Assembly: GCA_024636935.1 (NCBI GenBank)
Contig: JAGXGC010000033.1
Location: forward strand, 1 to 60,004
Length of the DNA: 60,004 bases
Reading direction: 5' to 3'
Source: Sideroxydans sp.
Lineage (GTDB): Bacteria; Pseudomonadota; Gammaproteobacteria; Burkholderiales; Gallionellaceae
Under the pieces are notes generated by a model. It searched no databases, was not told the DNA's origin, and saw only the letters and a program-made list of their open reading frames with translations. Position numbers and translations under genes: made by a program. Shown in pieces: positions 1 to 9,668 of this stretch. Within the stretch, counting starts at the first letter, position 1; the number at the start of each line of letters is the position of its first letter.

Positions 1-949
1 GCTTCATATAGTGGTTGTTCAACCAATTCAGCTTCTCGGTGTTGAATTGGGCTGCAGACGGCGTGATGTGGTCTAGGTCGAACCATTGGCAGAATTGCTC
101 GACTGAGAACACTTCCTCATCACCATGCGACCAGCCAAGGCGGGCGAGATAGTTGATGACGGCTTCAACCAGATAGCCATCTTCGTCGTACTGCATGACG
201 CTGACTGCACCGTGGCGCTTGGACAGCTTGGTGCCGTCGTCGCCCAGGATCATCGACAGGTGTGCATAGCTGGGCACTTTTGCGCCCAGTGCTTTGAGGA
301 TGTTGATCTGGCGCGGGGTGTTGTTGACGTGGTCGTCGCCACGGATGACCTGGGTGATGCCCATATCCCAGTCGTCTATCACCACGCAGAAGTTATATGT
401 CGGCGTGCCGTCCGAGCGGGCGATGATCAGGTCGTCTAGTTCACTGTTGCTGAACTCGATATGGCCTTTGACCATGTCGTTCCAACCGACGACGCCATCG
501 GTAGGGTTCTTGAAGCGGATCACCGGTTTGATATCAGCAGGAATGGCGGGCAAGGCCTTGCCGGACTCAGGACGCCAAGTGCCGTCGTAGCGCGGCTTCT
601 CGCCACGGGCACGCTGCGCTTCCCGGATTGCATCCAATTCGGCAGGCGAGGTGTAGCAATAATAGGCATGGCCGGATTCCAGCATCTGCTGGATGACTTC
701 TTTATAGCGCGGCATGCGCTGCATTTGATAGAACGGGCCTTCGTCGTGATTCAAGCCCAACCAGTTCATACCGTCCAGAATGGCTTGTACCGCTTCGGGG
801 GTGGAACGCTCGACGTCGGTATCTTCGATACGCAGGATGAAAGTGCCGCCATGCTTGCGTGCATAAGCCCAAGAGAACAGCGCGGTGCGCGCGCCGCCAA
901 TGTGCAGATATCCTGTTGGACTGGGAGCGAAACGGGTGCGGACGGTCAT
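1..949 (-). CDS. gltX: Glutamyl-tRNA synthetase, 3' part cut by window edge
   Basis: Charges tRNA-Glu with glutamate in the cytoplasm. The first 316 codons are present, out of about 465 in the family; the C-terminal anticodon-binding part lies beyond base 1. The start is the ATG at 949-947, reading [19 protein letters not shown], with the class I HIGH-type motif (HIGG) near residue 15. The KMSKR-type motif appears as KLSKR followed by HGA near residue 245. The frame is open to the window edge. A TAGAAT box followed by GCGCGCC lies just upstream on the minus strand (about 977-990). The tRNA-Val gene is divergent. Confidence 0.97.
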   Translation of the reverse strand, partial: MTVRTRFAPSPTGYLHIGGARTALFSWAYARKHGGTFILRIEDTDVERSTPEAVQAILDGMNWLGLNHDEGPFYQMQRMPRYKEVIQQMLESGHAYYCYTSPAELDAIREAQRARGEKPRYDGTWRPESGKALPAIPADIKPVIRFKNPTDGVVGWNDMVKGHIEFSNSELDDLIIARSDGTPTYNFCVVIDDWDMGITQVIRGDDHVNNTPRQINILKALGAKVPSYAHLSMILGDDGTKLSKRHGAVSVMQYDEDGYLVEAVINYLARLGWSHGDEEVFSVEQFCQWFDLDHITPSAAQFNTEKLNWLNNHYMK

Positions 950-1018
950 GTTGCTTTCCTGAGTCTGGCTTTGAATGAGGCGCGCATTCTACAGGGTTGG
1001 ATTCGCCAGAGAAACAAA

Positions 1019-1047
1019 TTGACCGGCATGTATCCCTGTGATTAAAT
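1019..1047 (+). promoter_or_regulatory. Sigma-70 type promoter of tRNA-Val
   Basis: TTGACC (1019-1024), a 17-base spacer and TTAAAT (1042-1047). A GC-rich GCGCGCCC discriminator follows, about 14 bases before the mature tRNA 5' end. Such discriminators are typical of stringently controlled stable-RNA promoters. Confidence 0.7.
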
Positions 1048-1061
1048 GCGCGCCCTAAATT

Positions 1062-1136
1062 GGGCGGTTAGCTCAGTGGTAGAGCACTGCCTTCACACGG
1101 CAGGGGTCACTGGTTCGAACCCAGTATCGCCCACCA
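1062..1136 (+). tRNA. tRNA-Val, anticodon CAC
   Basis: A cloverleaf of 75 bases with encoded CCA. The acceptor stem GGGCGGT pairs with ATCGCCC with one wobble. The anticodon stem is CTGCC/GGCAG with loop TTCACAC, which gives anticodon CAC and reads GUG valine codons. The T arm has the normal GGTTCGAACCC core. The gene has its own promoter and terminator, so it is a single-gene unit. Confidence 0.97.
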
Positions 1137-1140
1137 ATTT

Positions 1141-1173
1141 AAAAAGCCAGCAGGCGATCCTTGCTGGCTTTTT
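1141..1173 (+). terminator. Rho-independent terminator of tRNA-Val
   Basis: AAGCCAGCA and TGCTGGCTT form a 9-bp stem around a 9-base loop and are followed by a T run. It lies a few bases after the tRNA CCA end. Confidence 0.9.
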
Positions 1174-1240
1174 CTTTGCCTACTGCTTGCGTTTCTTTGA
1201 TTTTACATAATATACATTATGCGCATAAAATATAAATATG

Positions 1241-1259
1241 GAAAATGGCAGAAATGCCA
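1241..1259 (-). terminator. Short hairpin ending the fab-tatD operon
   Basis: TGGCA and TGCCA (1246-1259) pair around a 4-base loop. On the minus strand TTTTCC follows, just downstream of the tatD stop. The stem has only 5 bp, so termination is likely but weak. The neighbouring 1206-1229 stretch holds two overlapping AT-rich palindromes (CATAAT-N4-ATTATG and TTATGCGCATAA) of unknown role. Confidence 0.4.
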
Positions 1260-1269
1260 GAATCTGGCT

Positions 1270-2034
1270 TTAGGCTAATTTAAACAATCGGTTGAAATTC
1301 TGACTGGTGGCCGCCCCGACTTCTTCCACTGATATGTTGCGCAGCTTGGCAATCTCTTCAGCCACATGCTTTACGAATGCCGGTTGATTGGTCTTGCCTC
1401 GATGCGGTGTCGGCGCAAGGTATGGTGAATCAGTTTCGATGAGCATCTTATCCAGCGGAATACTCTGGGCGACTTCCTTGATGCTGGTAGCTTTCTTGAA
1501 GGTCAGAATGCCTGAGAATGAAATATGGAAGCCCAGATCGATGGCTGCCTTGGCCACATCCAGACTCTCCGTGAAGCAATGCATCACCCCTCCGACTTCA
1601 CCCGCATTTTCCTCCGCCATGATGCGCAAAGTGTCATCCGCAGCTGAGCGTGTATGAATAATCAGCGGCTTGCCGCTTTCACGGGAGGCCCGAATATGGG
1701 TGCGAAAACGCTCACGTTGCCATTCCAGTTCGCCGGTCAGTCGAAAGTAATCCAAGCCGGTCTCACCGATGGCGATTACCTTGGAATGCTGCGCCAGCTT
1801 GACGAGTTCCGCCACAGTGGGCTCCACGTCCAATTCATAGTCAGGGTGGACGCCTACAGAGGCATAAAGATTGTCATGTGCCTCAGCCAGTGCCAAAACA
1901 GCGGGAAAGCTGGGCAATTCAACCGAAACACAGAGTGCATGGCTGACCTGGTTGTCCTGCATATTGACCAACAATTGATCGAGCTGCTCGACCAAACCGG
2001 GGAAATTCAAATGACAGTGGGAATCAATAAACAT
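1270..2034 (-). CDS. tatD: TatD-family metal-dependent DNase (YcfH type)
   Basis: A TIM-barrel metallohydrolase of 254 residues, the normal family length. Metal-site motifs are visible: DSHCHLNF at the N-terminus, IGETGLDYF near residue 90, PLIIHTR near residue 125, GVMHCFTE near residue 148 and ETDSPYLAP near residue 200. The family hydrolyses DNA 3'-5' with Mg, although the physiological substrate of the YcfH branch is unclear. It is the last gene of the rpmF-to-tatD operon and starts 2 bases after the holB stop. In many betaproteobacteria a pilZ gene separates holB and tatD; none is present here. Confidence 0.93.
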   Translation of the reverse strand: MFIDSHCHLNFPGLVEQLDQLLVNMQDNQVSHALCVSVELPSFPAVLALAEAHDNLYASVGVHPDYELDVEPTVAELVKLAQHSKVIAIGETGLDYFRLTGELEWQRERFRTHIRASRESGKPLIIHTRSAADDTLRIMAEENAGEVGGVMHCFTESLDVAKAAIDLGFHISFSGILTFKKATSIKEVAQSIPLDKMLIETDSPYLAPTPHRGKTNQPAFVKHVAEEIAKLRNISVEEVGAATSQNFNRLFKLA

Positions 2035-2036
2035 GT

Positions 2037-3044
2037 TCAGCTATTAAATAGCTGACGATAGGACATCAGCAGGGATTCAAGGAAAAGCCTAGGATTAAGG
2101 GGATGGTAGGCAGCACGACGAGCTTCCTGCAATTCTTTCTGGAAGCGCATCAAAGCAGGCGTAGTCGTACTTTGCGCCAGCTTCTCCAATACCTTTGATT
2201 GCTCGGGGAAATAACGAACTGAGCCTGCGAGCTTGGCCGAGGTCAGATCATGACTCCATTGCTGTAGACAGTGGATGATGTGTACAGGAATCCCTCGTTG
2301 TAATTTCTCAGCCAATGCCAAAGCATCCATTCTGGACGGCTGACGAATAGCCTCAAGCAGGGTATTGCGCTCATCAGCGCCCTCGCCTGACTCGGCCCAA
2401 TCCAGCGCCTGCAACGGCGCAAAACCAGTTTGCGCCAGCGCCTGTGCCGGATCTTTTACACCCTGCTGTGTCAGCCATGCCACTCCAGCTTCCTTGCTGG
2501 GTGTAGCAACAGGGAAAGCTAGGCAGCGACTGAGGATGGTAGGCAAGAGTTGCTGTGGCTTGTGCGTGACCAACAGAAACAGCAACTTATCTGTCGGCTC
2601 CTCCAGTGTCTTGAGCAGGGAGTTAGCTGCATTGTTGTTCATCGCCTCCGCCGGATAGACGACAACGACGCGATAACCGCCGCGGTGCGCCGAGAAGTTG
2701 GCGAAGCCAGATAAGGCTCGTATCTGATCGACCGATATCTCGCGAGATGGCTTTTTGCTACCCGCTTTCGCCTCTACTTCATCTGAGGTGGACAAAGCAT
2801 CAGGCTGCACCAGACGAAAGTCTGGGTGACTTTCCTGATCGAACCACCGACATGAGTCGCAGTTTCCGCATGGCATGCCATTGGCAGTTGGCGAATCACA
2901 CAACAAAGACTGAGCGAGATTCAAAGCCAGATCAAGCTTGCCTATCCCTTGCGCGCCCTTCAGCAACACGGCGTGCGGCAACCTGCCGCGCAAGTTATGC
3001 AAAGCTTGCCAAGATTCAGTCTGCCATGGATAGAGTTGTTTCAT
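2037..3044 (-). CDS. holB: DNA polymerase III delta' subunit
   Basis: Clamp-loader subunit that helps place the beta sliding clamp on primed DNA. Starting at the ATG at 3044, one base after the tmk stop, gives 335 residues with the N-terminus MKQLYPWQTESW. A longer frame to 3089 would overlap tmk and is less likely. Visible are the Walker-A-like GAQGIGKLDLA, the AAA+ zinc module of four cysteines (CDS, CGNC, CRWF) and the SRC motif in ILSRC. It sits in the conserved tmk-holB-tatD order. Confidence 0.95.
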   Translation of the reverse strand: MKQLYPWQTESWQALHNLRGRLPHAVLLKGAQGIGKLDLALNLAQSLLCDSPTANGMPCGNCDSCRWFDQESHPDFRLVQPDALSTSDEVEAKAGSKKPSREISVDQIRALSGFANFSAHRGGYRVVVVYPAEAMNNNAANSLLKTLEEPTDKLLFLLVTHKPQQLLPTILSRCLAFPVATPSKEAGVAWLTQQGVKDPAQALAQTGFAPLQALDWAESGEGADERNTLLEAIRQPSRMDALALAEKLQRGIPVHIIHCLQQWSHDLTSAKLAGSVRYFPEQSKVLEKLAQSTTTPALMRFQKELQEARRAAYHPLNPRLFLESLLMSYRQLFNS

Positions 3045-3045
3045 A

Positions 3046-3654
3046 TCAAAGTTCTGCAAGAATATCTGCGAGTTGTTGCTGAACTTCATTTAGTGACTTT
3101 TCTGCACGAATCACTGCATAACGCTGGGGTGTTCTCGCGACTCTAGCCAGATATGCCTGACGTACTTTGTCGAAGAATTCACCTTTTTCTCGCTCGAACT
3201 TATCTAGGCTCGCATTGTTGGATAAGCGTTCTCTGGCCACTTCGATAGGAATATCGAACAACAAGGTGAGATCAGGTTGCAGGTCGCCGTGCGTCCATTG
3301 CTCCAATTGCTCCAGTTTGGCGACGGGTACTCCCCTCCCCCCACCCTGATAGGCAAAACTAGCATCGCTGAAGCGATCGGAGATGACCCAAGTGCCGCGT
3401 TGCAGTGCTGGACGAATAACCTGCTCCACATGCTCACGGCGCGAAGCGAACATCAGCATGGCTTCAGTCTCGGCATGCATGGATTCATGTAGCACCAATT
3501 CACGCAGCTTCTCGCCCAGCGGCGTACCGCCAGGTTCGCGAGTCACGAGCAGGTCGACGCCACGCTCACGCAGGGCATTCGCGAACCATTCCAGTCCGGT
3601 ACTCTTCCCTGCCCCGTCTACGCCTTCGAATGTGATGAATCTGGCTTTACTCAT
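3046..3654 (-). CDS. tmk: Thymidylate kinase
   Basis: Phosphorylates dTMP to dTDP for DNA synthesis. The protein has 202 residues, normal for the family. It shows the P-loop [11 protein letters not shown] at the N-terminus, the DR(Y/F/E)-type [11 protein letters not shown] motif, and [17 protein letters not shown] containing the thymine-pocket and LID regions. The ATG overlaps the mltG stop by four bases (ATGA), which indicates translational coupling. Confidence 0.97.
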   Translation of the reverse strand: MSKARFITFEGVDGAGKSTGLEWFANALRERGVDLLVTREPGGTPLGEKLRELVLHESMHAETEAMLMFASRREHVEQVIRPALQRGTWVISDRFSDASFAYQGGGRGVPVAKLEQLEQWTHGDLQPDLTLLFDIPIEVARERLSNNASLDKFEREKGEFFDKVRQAYLARVARTPQRYAVIRAEKSLNEVQQQLADILAEL

Positions 3655-4661
3655 TTTCTCTTCAACTGATACTGGATTACCGCTTGATTGTGTTCAATCA
3701 GGCTGTGGGAAAAATGGGAAGTACCATCTCCTTTTGCCACAAAGTAAAGTTGCTTACCCACGGGTACGTGCATAACCGCTTGTATCGACTCCAGCCCCGG
3801 CAAAGCGATCGGCGTTGGCGGCAAGCCATAGCGAGTATAGGTGTTGTAGGGCGTATCCGCCGTCAGATCGCGCCTGCGCAGGTTGCCATCGAAAGCATCC
3901 CCCATGCCGTAAATGACAGTAGGGTCGGTCTGCAAGCGCATTCCCCTGCGCAAGCGATTCAAAAATACAGTGGCAATCATAGGTCGATCACTAGCCCTCC
4001 CTGTTTCTTTTTCCACAATGGACGCTAGGATCAAAGCATCGTAGGGAGATGAAAGCAGGCTCTTTGGGTCACGTTGCTGCCATGCAGCTTCAAGATGGCT
4101 ATGCAGGGTCTGATAAGCGCGCTTATACACAGACAGATCGCTGCTGCCAGTAGAGAAGTAGTAAGTATCAGGAAAGAAGAGCCCTTCAGCAGCTTGTTCC
4201 GTAGCGCCGATACTTTGTAGCAGCTCGGCTTCCGTCATGGCAGAGCTGTCGTGCCGCAGCTTCGGATGCGCATCCATTTGCTTTCGTAACTCTTTGAAGG
4301 TGATTCCTTCAATGATACGGATCTGTATCTGGCTCTGATCAGTTCTGCCTTCGCTGATCATTTCAAGTAGCTCATATCTGGAAACCGGCTTTTCCAGTAG
4401 ATAGTTGCCGAATTTGATCCGCTTCGCCTTGCCCGTCACCCGGGCGAGCAAGATGAACGCCCAATCGCTCTCCAGCACCCCGGCTTGCTTCAATTTAGCA
4501 GTCGTGTGCTTCAAGCTACTTCCTTGGTCGACCTCGAACTCTATGGGTAGCTTGTCAAAAGACAAGTTTGAAAACAGGTGGTAGCTTATGAACGCCAGGA
4601 TCAAAGCCAAGGCAATAAGTACGGAGCGAATTACATTCAGTTTATTAGTTCTGCGCATCAT
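3651..4661 (-). CDS. mltG: Endolytic murein transglycosylase MltG (YceG)
   Basis: Inner-membrane lytic transglycosylase that cleaves nascent glycan strands and sets their length. The protein has 336 residues with one N-terminal membrane segment (about 10-30), then a LysM-like subdomain and the YceG catalytic domain. The catalytic glutamate region is seen as [16 protein letters not shown], followed by [18 protein letters not shown]. Two ATGs in tandem (4661, 4658) overlap the pabC end, and the stop overlaps the tmk ATG. Confidence 0.96.
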   Translation of the reverse strand: MMRRTNKLNVIRSVLIALALILAFISYHLFSNLSFDKLPIEFEVDQGSSLKHTTAKLKQAGVLESDWAFILLARVTGKAKRIKFGNYLLEKPVSRYELLEMISEGRTDQSQIQIRIIEGITFKELRKQMDAHPKLRHDSSAMTEAELLQSIGATEQAAEGLFFPDTYYFSTGSSDLSVYKRAYQTLHSHLEAAWQQRDPKSLLSSPYDALILASIVEKETGRASDRPMIATVFLNRLRRGMRLQTDPTVIYGMGDAFDGNLRRRDLTADTPYNTYTRYGLPPTPIALPGLESIQAVMHVPVGKQLYFVAKGDGTSHFSHSLIEHNQAVIQYQLKRK

Positions 4662-5454
4662 TCAACCATGATTGGATAAGCAGCGAGACTTGCCGCTGGT
4701 TAAAGTCTTTATCTTGCAAACGGGCGACAGGCCACAGGCCGAATACGCTGTTCACTAGGAATATTTCGTCTGCCTGAAGCAGAACATCCACCTTAATTTT
4801 GGCGACGGTGCATGGCACGCCATTTTGTTTAGCCCAAGCCATTACACGATCCCGCTGCACACCCGCCACACCACTTGCAGACAAATCAGGGGTGAATAAT
4901 TTGCCGTTGGTCACCACAAACAAGTTTGATCTGGTGCCTGAGATGACAAAGCCCTCTTCGTCTTCCAATATGCCTTCGACTGCACCAGCTGCCTCACACT
5001 CTCCTGCCGCCAAAACGTTCTCTAGGCGATTGAGATGCTTGATGCCTGCCAATCGTGGCTGACGAGATAGCTTCAAGTCACAGAGATGGGGCGTGATGCC
5101 ATCCACATATATGGCTTCGTCATACACTGGTGCTAGATGGAAACTGACTATCCGAGTGGGCTTTGCTTGCAACGAGGGCGCATAACCACGCTCTCCGATA
5201 CCGCGCGTCACTGTGATCTTGGCGACTCCGCTTCCCGACCCAGCCAACTGCTTCAATTCCTGCAGGAGGTTATCTTCGTCCGGGCAAGAAAGCTGTAAAG
5301 CAAGACAGTCATGACGTAGCTTATCGTATTGGCGTTGCCAACAAAATGGGCTTCCCTGTTGGACACGGAGTGTTCGAAACACGCCGTCGCCATAGGAAAG
5401 CCCACGATCTGCTACTGAAATGGTGTCAGCCGGTTTGCCGTTGACCAGCATCAC
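4645..5454 (-). CDS. pabC: Aminodeoxychorismate lyase
   Basis: PLP enzyme that converts 4-amino-4-deoxychorismate into p-aminobenzoate and pyruvate for folate synthesis. The protein has 269 residues of the branched-chain-aminotransferase fold IV. It begins MMLVNGKPADTISVADRG and has the RGLSYGDGVFRTLR segment and the PLP lysine in GIKHLNRLENV. The location between fabF and mltG matches the E. coli order. D-amino-acid aminotransferases share the fold, but the context favours PabC. Confidence 0.92.
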   Translation of the reverse strand: MMLVNGKPADTISVADRGLSYGDGVFRTLRVQQGSPFCWQRQYDKLRHDCLALQLSCPDEDNLLQELKQLAGSGSGVAKITVTRGIGERGYAPSLQAKPTRIVSFHLAPVYDEAIYVDGITPHLCDLKLSRQPRLAGIKHLNRLENVLAAGECEAAGAVEGILEDEEGFVISGTRSNLFVVTNGKLFTPDLSASGVAGVQRDRVMAWAKQNGVPCTVAKIKVDVLLQADEIFLVNSVFGLWPVARLQDKDFNQRQVSLLIQSWLNDAQN

Positions 5455-5465
5455 GGTCTGAGCGG

Positions 5466-6698
5466 TTAAACCTTACGGAACACCAAGGTGCCGTTGGTTC
5501 CGCCAAAGCCGAAGTTGTTGTTCACCGCCACGTCGATCTTCATGTCACGTGCTGTGTTGGCACAGTAATCCAGGTCACACTCTGGATCCTGCTCGAAGAT
5601 ATTGATGGTTGGTGGGGAAACTTGATTATGCAGTGCCAATACGCAGAAAAGCGATTCGATACCGCCTGCGCCACCCAACAAGTGCCCCGTCATGGATTTG
5701 GTTGAGTTTACAACCAAGCTCTTAGCATGGTCACCGAATGCAGCCTTGATGGCTTCGGATTCGTTCTTGTCGCCCAGCGGGGTCGAGGTTCCATGAGCAT
5801 TGACGTACTGCACGTCGCTTGCATTGAGGCCTGCGTCGCGCAAGGCATTCTGCATGCTGCGTTTTGGACCATCCATGTTTGGCGCGGTGATGTGATATGC
5901 ATCGGCACTCATGCCATAACCAGCCACTTCGGCGTAGATCTTGGCGCCGCGTGCCTTGGCATGCTCATACTCTTCTAGCACCAGCACACCAGCACCTTCA
6001 CCCATCACAAAACCATCACGGTCCTTGTCCCAAGGACGGCTGGCAGTTGCAGGATCATCGTTGCGTGTGGAAAGTGCGCGGGAAGCGGCAAAACCACCGA
6101 CTGCCAAATGGCAGACGGTAGCCTCAGCGCCTCCAGCGAGCATCACGTCGGCGTCGCCGTATTGGATCATACGCATGGCTTCGCCGATGCTGTGGGTGCC
6201 AGTCGTACAGGCAGAAACCACGGCAAAGTTCGGGCCGCGCAGACCAAACATGATGGATAGATTGCCGGAGATCATGTTGATGATTGTTCCGGCAATAAAG
6301 AATGGGGATATCTTGCGTGGACCACCGGCAAGATAATCGTTTTCCGTCTGTTCAATATTAGGCAGGCCGCCGATACCAGAGCTTACGCAGACGCCGATAC
6401 GGTCTGCATTCGCTTCAGTCACTTCGATCCCGCTATCCTTGAACGCTTCTATGCCGGCCGCCATACCCAAGTGGATGAATCGATCCATCCGTCGGGCATC
6501 TTTGGCCGGAACAAATTGCGTCACATCGAAATCCTTGACTTCGCCCGCTATCTGGCTGGCCAGTGCTGAGGGATCGAATTGGGTAATTCGAGCGATCCCA
6601 GACTTGCCGGCCACGATGTTTTGCCATGTTGCAGCGACCCCGTTACCTACGGGTGTCACCGCACCAAGACCTGTCACTACGACTCTGCGCTTAGTCAA
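5466..6698 (-). CDS. fabF: Beta-ketoacyl-ACP synthase II
   Basis: Elongating condensing enzyme of type II fatty-acid synthesis. I place the start at TTG 6698, reading [20 protein letters not shown], because GGAG lies five bases upstream and the 410-residue product matches the family. The longer frame adds a low-complexity leader of about 35 residues without homology. Catalytic Cys is in [10 protein letters not shown], and the two histidines are in [11 protein letters not shown] and [13 protein letters not shown]. It follows acpP by 25 bases. Confidence 0.96.
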   Translation of the reverse strand: MTKRRVVVTGLGAVTPVGNGVAATWQNIVAGKSGIARITQFDPSALASQIAGEVKDFDVTQFVPAKDARRMDRFIHLGMAAGIEAFKDSGIEVTEANADRIGVCVSSGIGGLPNIEQTENDYLAGGPRKISPFFIAGTIINMISGNLSIMFGLRGPNFAVVSACTTGTHSIGEAMRMIQYGDADVMLAGGAEATVCHLAVGGFAASRALSTRNDDPATASRPWDKDRDGFVMGEGAGVLVLEEYEHAKARGAKIYAEVAGYGMSADAYHITAPNMDGPKRSMQNALRDAGLNASDVQYVNAHGTSTPLGDKNESEAIKAAFGDHAKSLVVNSTKSMTGHLLGGAGGIESLFCVLALHNQVSPPTINIFEQDPECDLDYCANTARDMKIDVAVNNNFGFGGTNGTLVFRKV

Positions 6699-6723
6699 AC
6701 TGGACTCCGATGATGATTGAGAA

Positions 6724-6960
6724 TTACTTAGAATGCGTGTTGACGTAGTCCAGCGCTTGCTGGACGGTCGTGATTTTTTCTGCGTCTTCGTCAGGGATCT
6801 CAACGCCGAATTCTTCTTCCAGTGCCATCACCAGCTCAACGGTGTCCAGAGAGTCAGCGCCCAGATCGTTCACGAAGGACGATTCGTTCTTGATCTCGGA
6901 CTCATTTACGCCCAATTGTTCTGCCACGATTTTTCTAACGCGTTGTTCGTTGTTGGACAT
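6724..6960 (-). CDS. acpP: Acyl carrier protein
   Basis: Carries growing acyl chains on a phosphopantetheine arm. The product has 78 residues and starts at the ATG at 6960 ([12 protein letters not shown]), preceded by a strong GGGAG ribosome site 8 bases away. The modified serine is in the [10 protein letters not shown] motif. The protein is highly acidic, as expected. It appears to have its own promoter overlapping a terminator-like hairpin after fabG, so its expression may be partly independent of the operon. Confidence 0.98.
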   Translation of the reverse strand: MSNNEQRVRKIVAEQLGVNESEIKNESSFVNDLGADSLDTVELVMALEEEFGVEIPDEDAEKITTVQQALDYVNTHSK

Positions 6961-6983
6961 TTGTAGTGCTCCCATTTAGTTAA

Positions 6984-7011
6984 AGTATAAAAAGCGCGGG
7001 CATTCTACCAA
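6984..7011 (-). promoter_or_regulatory. Candidate acpP promoter
   Basis: On the minus strand TTGGTA (7011-7006) lies 16 bases from TATACT (6989-6984), about 25 bases before the acpP ATG. The spacer contains one arm of the GC-rich hairpin described separately. Confidence 0.55.
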
Positions 7012-7019
7012 ACTCGCGC
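6989..7019 (-). terminator. Intrinsic terminator or attenuator between fabG and acpP
   Basis: On the minus strand GCGCGAG (7019-7013) pairs with CCCGCGC (7000-6994), seven pairs with one G-U, around a 12-base loop. TTTTTA follows immediately. It would trim read-through from fabG into acpP. Confidence 0.6.
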
Positions 7020-7037
7020 CGAATTCCAAACTACCGC

Positions 7038-7781
7038 TTATTCCATGTACATGCCGCCATTCACGTGTAAGGTTGTTCCCGTGATGTAGGCTGCGCTAGG
7101 CCCAGCCAGAAAGGCCACGGCGGCCGCGATATCCTCTGGTTTTCCTAGGCGTTTCAGTGGCACATGCTCGACCAACTTGGCGCGTTGCTCTTCGCCCAGC
7201 GCCTGAGTCATATCGGTGTCAATGAAGCCCGGTGCCACACAGTTCACTGTGATGTTACGGCTGCCGATCTCTTGTGCCAGCGACTTACTGAATCCGACCA
7301 TGCCAGCTTTGGAAGCTGCATAGTTGGTTTGACCTGGATTACCACTGCTACCCACCACCGATGAGATGTTGATGATGCGGCCGGTACGCGCCTTCATCAT
7401 GGCGCGCAACACAGCGCGAGACAGGCGAAAAACAGACTTGAGGTTGGTCGTCAGTACGTCGTCCCACTCCTCTTCGCTCATGCGAGCCAGCAGGTTGTCC
7501 TTGGTGATGCCTGCGTTGTTAACCAGAATGGAGATTTCGCCGAATTGCTTACGGAGTGAATCCAACACTTGCTCGAGTTGAGCTGCGTCATTCACGTTCA
7601 GTGCCAATCCGGTACCTGTTACGCCTGCTGACGCCAGATATTCGCTGATCGACTGCGCACCTTTGTCGCTGGTAGCTGTTCCAATCACGGTTGCACCTTG
7701 CTTACCCAATTCCAGAGCGATGGCTTGGCCAATGCCGCGTGAAGCGCCCGTCACCAGAGCGATTTGTCCTTGCAGTGTCAT
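7038..7781 (-). CDS. fabG: 3-oxoacyl-ACP reductase
   Basis: NADPH-dependent short-chain dehydrogenase that reduces beta-ketoacyl-ACP. The protein has 247 residues. The cofactor motif TGASRGIGQAIA is at residues 12-23, NNAGITKDNLL is near residue 87, catalytic Ser is in ISSVVGSSGN and Tyr-x-x-x-Lys is in YAASKAG near residue 152. It ends in NGGMYME, typical of FabG. It starts 10 bases after fabD. Confidence 0.97.
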   Translation of the reverse strand: MTLQGQIALVTGASRGIGQAIALELGKQGATVIGTATSDKGAQSISEYLASAGVTGTGLALNVNDAAQLEQVLDSLRKQFGEISILVNNAGITKDNLLARMSEEEWDDVLTTNLKSVFRLSRAVLRAMMKARTGRIINISSVVGSSGNPGQTNYAASKAGMVGFSKSLAQEIGSRNITVNCVAPGFIDTDMTQALGEEQRAKLVEHVPLKRLGKPEDIAAAVAFLAGPSAAYITGTTLHVNGGMYME

Positions 7782-7791
7782 TCTCTCACCC

Positions 7792-8724
7792 TTATGCGAG
7801 TGCAGCCAAAGCTGCTTTCAGGGCTTCACCGTCATTGATGGTCATAGCCTGCTGATTAGTGTCGATGCGTTTGTTCAGACCGGCCAATATTTTGCCGGGT
7901 GCGCATTCGACGTTATGCGTGATGCCTTGCTTGCCGAAAGCCTGCACCGTTTCAACCCAGCGAACTGGAGAATACAACTGGCGCACCAGTGCGTCTTTGA
8001 TCTTGGCTGCGTCGCTGTATGCAGCGACGTCCGCGTTGTGCAGAACCTGCACGGATGGCGTATTGACGGTGACATTCTCCAGGTAGGCACGCAGCTTGTC
8101 GGCAGCGCCCATCAATAGGCTGCAGTGTGACGGTACGCTCATCGGCAACATCAAAGCGCGCTTGGCACCCTTAGCCTTGGCTAACTCCATGCCACGCTCA
8201 ACTGCCGAACGGTTACCCGCGATCACCACTTGTCCGGGGGAGTTGTAGTTCACAGCTTCCAGTACTTCTCCCTGCGCACCTTCGGTACAGACGGCGCGCA
8301 CGGCCTCATCATCCAAACCAAGAATAGCGGCGATGCCACCGACGCCTTCCGGCACAGCTTCTTGCATGCACTGCGCGCGGTAGCGCACCAGAGGCAAAGC
8401 ATCAGCAAAACTCAAAGCGCCCGAGGCGACCAGCGCGGTGTATTCACCCAAACTATGGCCTGCCATCATTGCCGGCATAGCGCCATTCTGCGATTGCCAA
8501 GCACGATAGACCGCCATACCAGCTGTCAGCATGATGGGTTGTGTGTTCACTGTGGCGTTCAAATCTGCATCTGAACCTTCGGCCACCAATTGCCACAGAT
8601 CTTGTTTCAGTACATCTGATGCTTCAGTGAATGTATCGCGTACGGCTGCGAAATCGGCATAGCCGTTCATCATGCCGCGGGATTGGGAGCCCTGACCGGG
8701 AAATACGAATGCGAATTGAGTCAT
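7792..8724 (-). CDS. fabD: Malonyl-CoA:ACP transacylase
   Basis: Loads malonyl groups onto ACP for fatty-acid elongation. The protein has 310 residues, the family norm. It shows GQGSQSRGM near the N-terminus, the nucleophile serine in GHSLGEYTALVASG near residue 92, the substrate arginine in YRAQCMQEAVP near residue 117 and the catalytic histidine in PSHCSLLM near residue 201. It lies 11 bases after the fabH stop in the fab operon. Confidence 0.97.
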   Translation of the reverse strand: MTQFAFVFPGQGSQSRGMMNGYADFAAVRDTFTEASDVLKQDLWQLVAEGSDADLNATVNTQPIMLTAGMAVYRAWQSQNGAMPAMMAGHSLGEYTALVASGALSFADALPLVRYRAQCMQEAVPEGVGGIAAILGLDDEAVRAVCTEGAQGEVLEAVNYNSPGQVVIAGNRSAVERGMELAKAKGAKRALMLPMSVPSHCSLLMGAADKLRAYLENVTVNTPSVQVLHNADVAAYSDAAKIKDALVRQLYSPVRWVETVQAFGKQGITHNVECAPGKILAGLNKRIDTNQQAMTINDGEALKAALAALA

Positions 8725-8735
8725 TTATATAAGTC

Positions 8736-9668
8736 CTACCACTTGATGAGCACTGCGCCCCAGGTGAATCCACCACCTACAGCTTCAATGAGTATGTTCT
8801 GACCAGGTTTGATATCACCGGCACGAACTGCGCTATCCAGCGCCAAGGGAATAGAGGCTGCAGAAGTGTTGCCATGCAAGGCGACGGTCTGCACCACTTT
8901 ATCCATGGGCAAACCTAATTTTCTGGCAGTTGCCTCGATGATGCGAATGTTGGCTTGGTGCGGCACCAGCCAGTCGATGTCGCTACCGGTGAGTTTTTGC
9001 TCCTCAAGAAGCTCTTCAACAACATCACTTAACACCTTAACTGCAAACTTAAATACAGCCTGCCCATCCATGGAAATATTGGGATTGGCCTTGAGCATCT
9101 CGCGATGGCGACCATCAGCGTGCAACTTTGCACCGATGATGCCCGGCTCCTCAGAAGCACGCAAAACAACAGCCCCTGCTCCATCACCAAACAACACACA
9201 GGTGGTTCGATCATTCCAGTCCAGCATGCGTGACATGACCTCGGCGCCAACGACCAGTACCGTTTTCGCTTGCCCTCCACGTATATACAGGTCGGCAGTA
9301 TTCAAGGCGTACACAAACCCGCCGCAGACTGCCTGCACATCAAATGCAGGCGAACCGTTGCGAATACCCAGCTTGTCTTGAAGAATGCAGGCCGTACTAG
9401 GGAAAGGAATATCAGGCGAGGTCGTGGCAACGATGATCAGGTCGATCTCATCGGCAGAGATGCCGGCAGCTTCGATAGCTTTTAGACTAGCCTGACAGGC
9501 CAGATCACTGCACAACTCCCCTTCAGCTGCCACATGGCGCTCCGAGATGCCGCTACGGGAAAAGATCCAGTCATGCGTCGTATCGACCGTCTTCTCGAGG
9601 TCGTGGTTGGTCACGGTATTGGCTGGTAGGTAACTACCGGTGCCGATGATTCTAGAATAAGTCTTCAA
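8736..9668 (-). CDS. fabH: Beta-ketoacyl-ACP synthase III
   Basis: Starts fatty-acid synthesis by condensing acetyl-CoA with malonyl-ACP. I place the start at TTG 9668, giving [15 protein letters not shown] and 310 residues. The TTG overlaps the plsX stop (TTGA), and a GGAGGGGAGG ribosome site lies inside the plsX end. The longer upstream frame reads plsX sequence out of frame and is rejected. Catalytic Cys is in VQAVCGGF, His in VPHQANIRI and Asn in HGNTSAAS. Confidence 0.96.
   Translation of the reverse strand: MKTYSRIIGTGSYLPANTVTNHDLEKTVDTTHDWIFSRSGISERHVAAEGELCSDLACQASLKAIEAAGISADEIDLIIVATTSPDIPFPSTACILQDKLGIRNGSPAFDVQAVCGGFVYALNTADLYIRGGQAKTVLVVGAEVMSRMLDWNDRTTCVLFGDGAGAVVLRASEEPGIIGAKLHADGRHREMLKANPNISMDGQAVFKFAVKVLSDVVEELLEEQKLTGSDIDWLVPHQANIRIIEATARKLGLPMDKVVQTVALHGNTSAASIPLALDSAVRAGDIKPGQNILIEAVGGGFTWGAVLIKW

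Noticed and set aside
1206..1229. Overlapping AT-rich palindromes after tRNA-Val
   Set aside because: They lie between convergent transcripts with no obvious gene to regulate; composition alone could produce them.
6699..6803. N-terminal extension of fabF ([17 protein letters not shown]...)
   Set aside because: Low-complexity, not part of FabF; a ribosome site supports TTG 6698, and the extension would cover the acpP end.
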